In this document: positions 12,063 to 13,011 of the stretch, one piece after another
How positions within the stretch are numbered: position 1 is the stretch's first letter
How the letters are laid out: the number at the start of each line of letters is the position of its first letter
Assembly (NCBI GenBank): GCA_035472475.1
Contig: DATIPA010000227.1
Coordinates: 1 to 13,011 of the forward strand
Reading direction: 5' to 3'
DNA: 13,011 bases
DNA from: JAFAXD01 sp035472475
Lineage (GTDB): Bacteria; Pseudomonadota; Alphaproteobacteria; Rhizobiales; Xanthobacteraceae
Notes under the pieces: generated by a model
Seen by the model: only the letters and a program-made list of their open reading frames with translations
The model's database searches: none
What the model was told of the DNA's origin: nothing
Program-made: the position numbers and the translations under genes

Positions 12063-13011
12063 TTATGTTGCCATATCGTCGCGGGCGCATTCAGTCACGC
12101 GGTCGCCCAACTCCTCGAAGTTTCGTCGTAATTGCTCGAGCGCAAATCCAAGCACAAAGATACGGCCGACGGCGTCGGCCGGAAGCGCACGTGTCGCCCC
12201 TTCGCGCCGAAGCACCTCGACCTTGGCGATGAAATCCTGGAGTGTGCGTTCGACCTCGACCAGCGCGGGAGGGTTTCGCCGCGCCAGCAACGCCTCGCCG
12301 GCCTCGCGGAGAAACCGTTGCGCCGCATCGGATACGTTGGCGAGCGGGCCGCGTAGTCGCGTAGTGATCACATCCGGCAGCGGCTCGGCGGCTGCGCGTC
12401 CGATCATGATCAGATCATTGCGCAACCGAAACACGGTGCGTACCAGCGGATCGGGGTCGAACTCGCGGGTCAGGTAGGTTCGCCGCTCCTGCCGCGCCTC
12501 GCCCGCTACGATCTCGAGGCGTGCCATGCCAGCTCGGATATCGTCTTGTAGCTGTGTGATCCGCGAACGGTCGGCCTTGCCGTCAAGTACCTCGAGCCAA
12601 TCGTGCAGCAGGTCGGCGAGGAAGCCGACCATGCGGGCGGCGGCGTTGATGACGAGCCCATGGGCGCGCGCCGGCATCAGCAGCAGCGCGACCCCGAGAC
12701 CGACCACGCTGCCGAGCGTGATCTCGACGATGCGATAAAACGCGGATCCGACCGGGCCGAGCTGTTGGGCTCCCGGAGTCAAGAGCACGATCACGGCCGT
12801 GAGCGGAGCAACCCGATAGTTCGGGTTTAGTGCCGCAACGAGCGTGAGCGGCACCAGCGCGATCACCAGCGCCACGCCGAGCGAGACTGGGTCATCGTGC
12901 GGGACGAAATACCCCACGACGGCGCCGGCAATCGCACCCCCGACCGTCCCGATCAGGCGGTCCAGCGTCGCCTTGACGGATCCGCCTACGCTCGCCTGCA
13001 TCACAATGATC
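12063..13011 (-). CDS. FUSC-family inner membrane protein (aromatic-acid-exporter-like), 5' end outside window
   Basis: The frame is open to the right edge, so the N-terminus is missing; about 315 residues are visible. The first residues (IIVMQASVGGSVKATLDRLIGTVGGAIAG) match the internal FUSC signature, usually VMQPS..., followed by R..GT..G. Helices cover GTVGGAIAGAVVGYFV, VSLGVALVIALVPLTLVAAL, VAPLTAVIVLLT and IVEITLGSVVGLGVALLLM. A long, mainly helical cytosolic C-terminal region with many Arg and Glu residues follows. Relatives include AaeB and YccS, linked to export of aromatic carboxylic acids and to fusaric acid resistance; function here is unproven. The visible start-like GTG/ATG at 13004-12999 lies inside the conserved domain, so it is not the real start. 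The stop codon is 6 bp from that of the convergent PuuE-like gene, with no terminator hairpin between them. Confidence 0.88.
   Translation of the reverse strand, partial: IIVMQASVGGSVKATLDRLIGTVGGAIAGAVVGYFVPHDDPVSLGVALVIALVPLTLVAALNPNYRVAPLTAVIVLLTPGAQQLGPVGSAFYRIVEITLGSVVGLGVALLLMPARAHGLVINAAARMVGFLADLLHDWLEVLDGKADRSRITQLQDDIRAGMARLEIVAGEARQERRTYLTREFDPDPLVRTVFRLRNDLIMIGRAAAEPLPDVITTRLRGPLANVSDAAQRFLREAGEALLARRNPPALVEVERTLQDFIAKVEVLRREGATRALPADAVGRIFVLGFALEQLRRNFEELGDRVTECARDDMAT

Noticed and set aside
1..13011. Mobile element, defence system, CRISPR array or RNA gene
   Set aside because: No transposase or integrase motifs, no spaced direct repeats, no terminal inverted repeats and no tRNA-like or rRNA-like sequence were recognised; all recognised genes are intact or cut only by the window edge.

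Overview
The window reads as GC-rich chromosome of a soil or plant-associated alphaproteobacterium, most likely order Hyphomicrobiales (Bradyrhizobium/Xanthobacteraceae type). This is an inference from strongly GC-biased third codon positions, long open antisense frames, a stand-alone RlpA lipoprotein, a class I PPK2, and a catabolic cluster carrying transporter-less binding proteins of the Bug and SBP5 families. No tRNA, rRNA, CRISPR array, IS element or obvious pseudogene was seen.

Layout. (1) Plus strand, 2-3926: the C-terminal end of a P-type cation ATPase (cut by the left edge), a class I polyphosphate kinase 2, a 14-TM DHA2 drug exporter and a short RlpA-like lipoprotein, closed by a very strong intrinsic terminator at 3943-3991. 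(2) Minus strand, 11079 down to 3993: a six-gene accessory catabolic cluster, in transcription order: RutA/SfnG-like flavin monooxygenase, 3-hydroxyisobutyrate-dehydrogenase-like enzyme, ABC family-5 binding protein, Gfo/Idh/MocA dehydrogenase, second luciferase-like monooxygenase, and a Bug/TctC binding protein. The first four are tightly packed (13-nt gap, 4-nt overlap, 8-nt overlap) and surely one operon. The last two follow gaps of 168 and 153 nt and may be co-transcribed. (3) Plus strand, 11181-12056: a PuuE-like polysaccharide-deacetylase-fold protein, divergent from the operon across a 101-bp promoter region that holds a perfect 8-bp inverted repeat. (4) Minus strand, 12063 to the right edge: a FUSC-family membrane protein (5' end outside the window), convergent with the deacetylase and only 6 bp from it.

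How they may work together. Region 1 looks like housekeeping or stress functions that happen to be adjacent. Regions 2 and 3 look like an uncharacterised degradation pathway: two binding proteins would capture a small organic solute, one or two FMN-dependent monooxygenases would oxidise it, two NAD(P) dehydrogenases would process alcohol or diol intermediates, and the PuuE-like hydrolase could cut a C-N bond. The substrate cannot be read from the sequence. RutA/PuuE-type relatives hint at N-heterocycles or cyclic amides, and the Gfo/Idh enzyme resembles dihydrodiol dehydrogenases of phthalate pathways. There is no permease, ATPase subunit, flavin reductase or dedicated regulator in the window, so those must be supplied from elsewhere.
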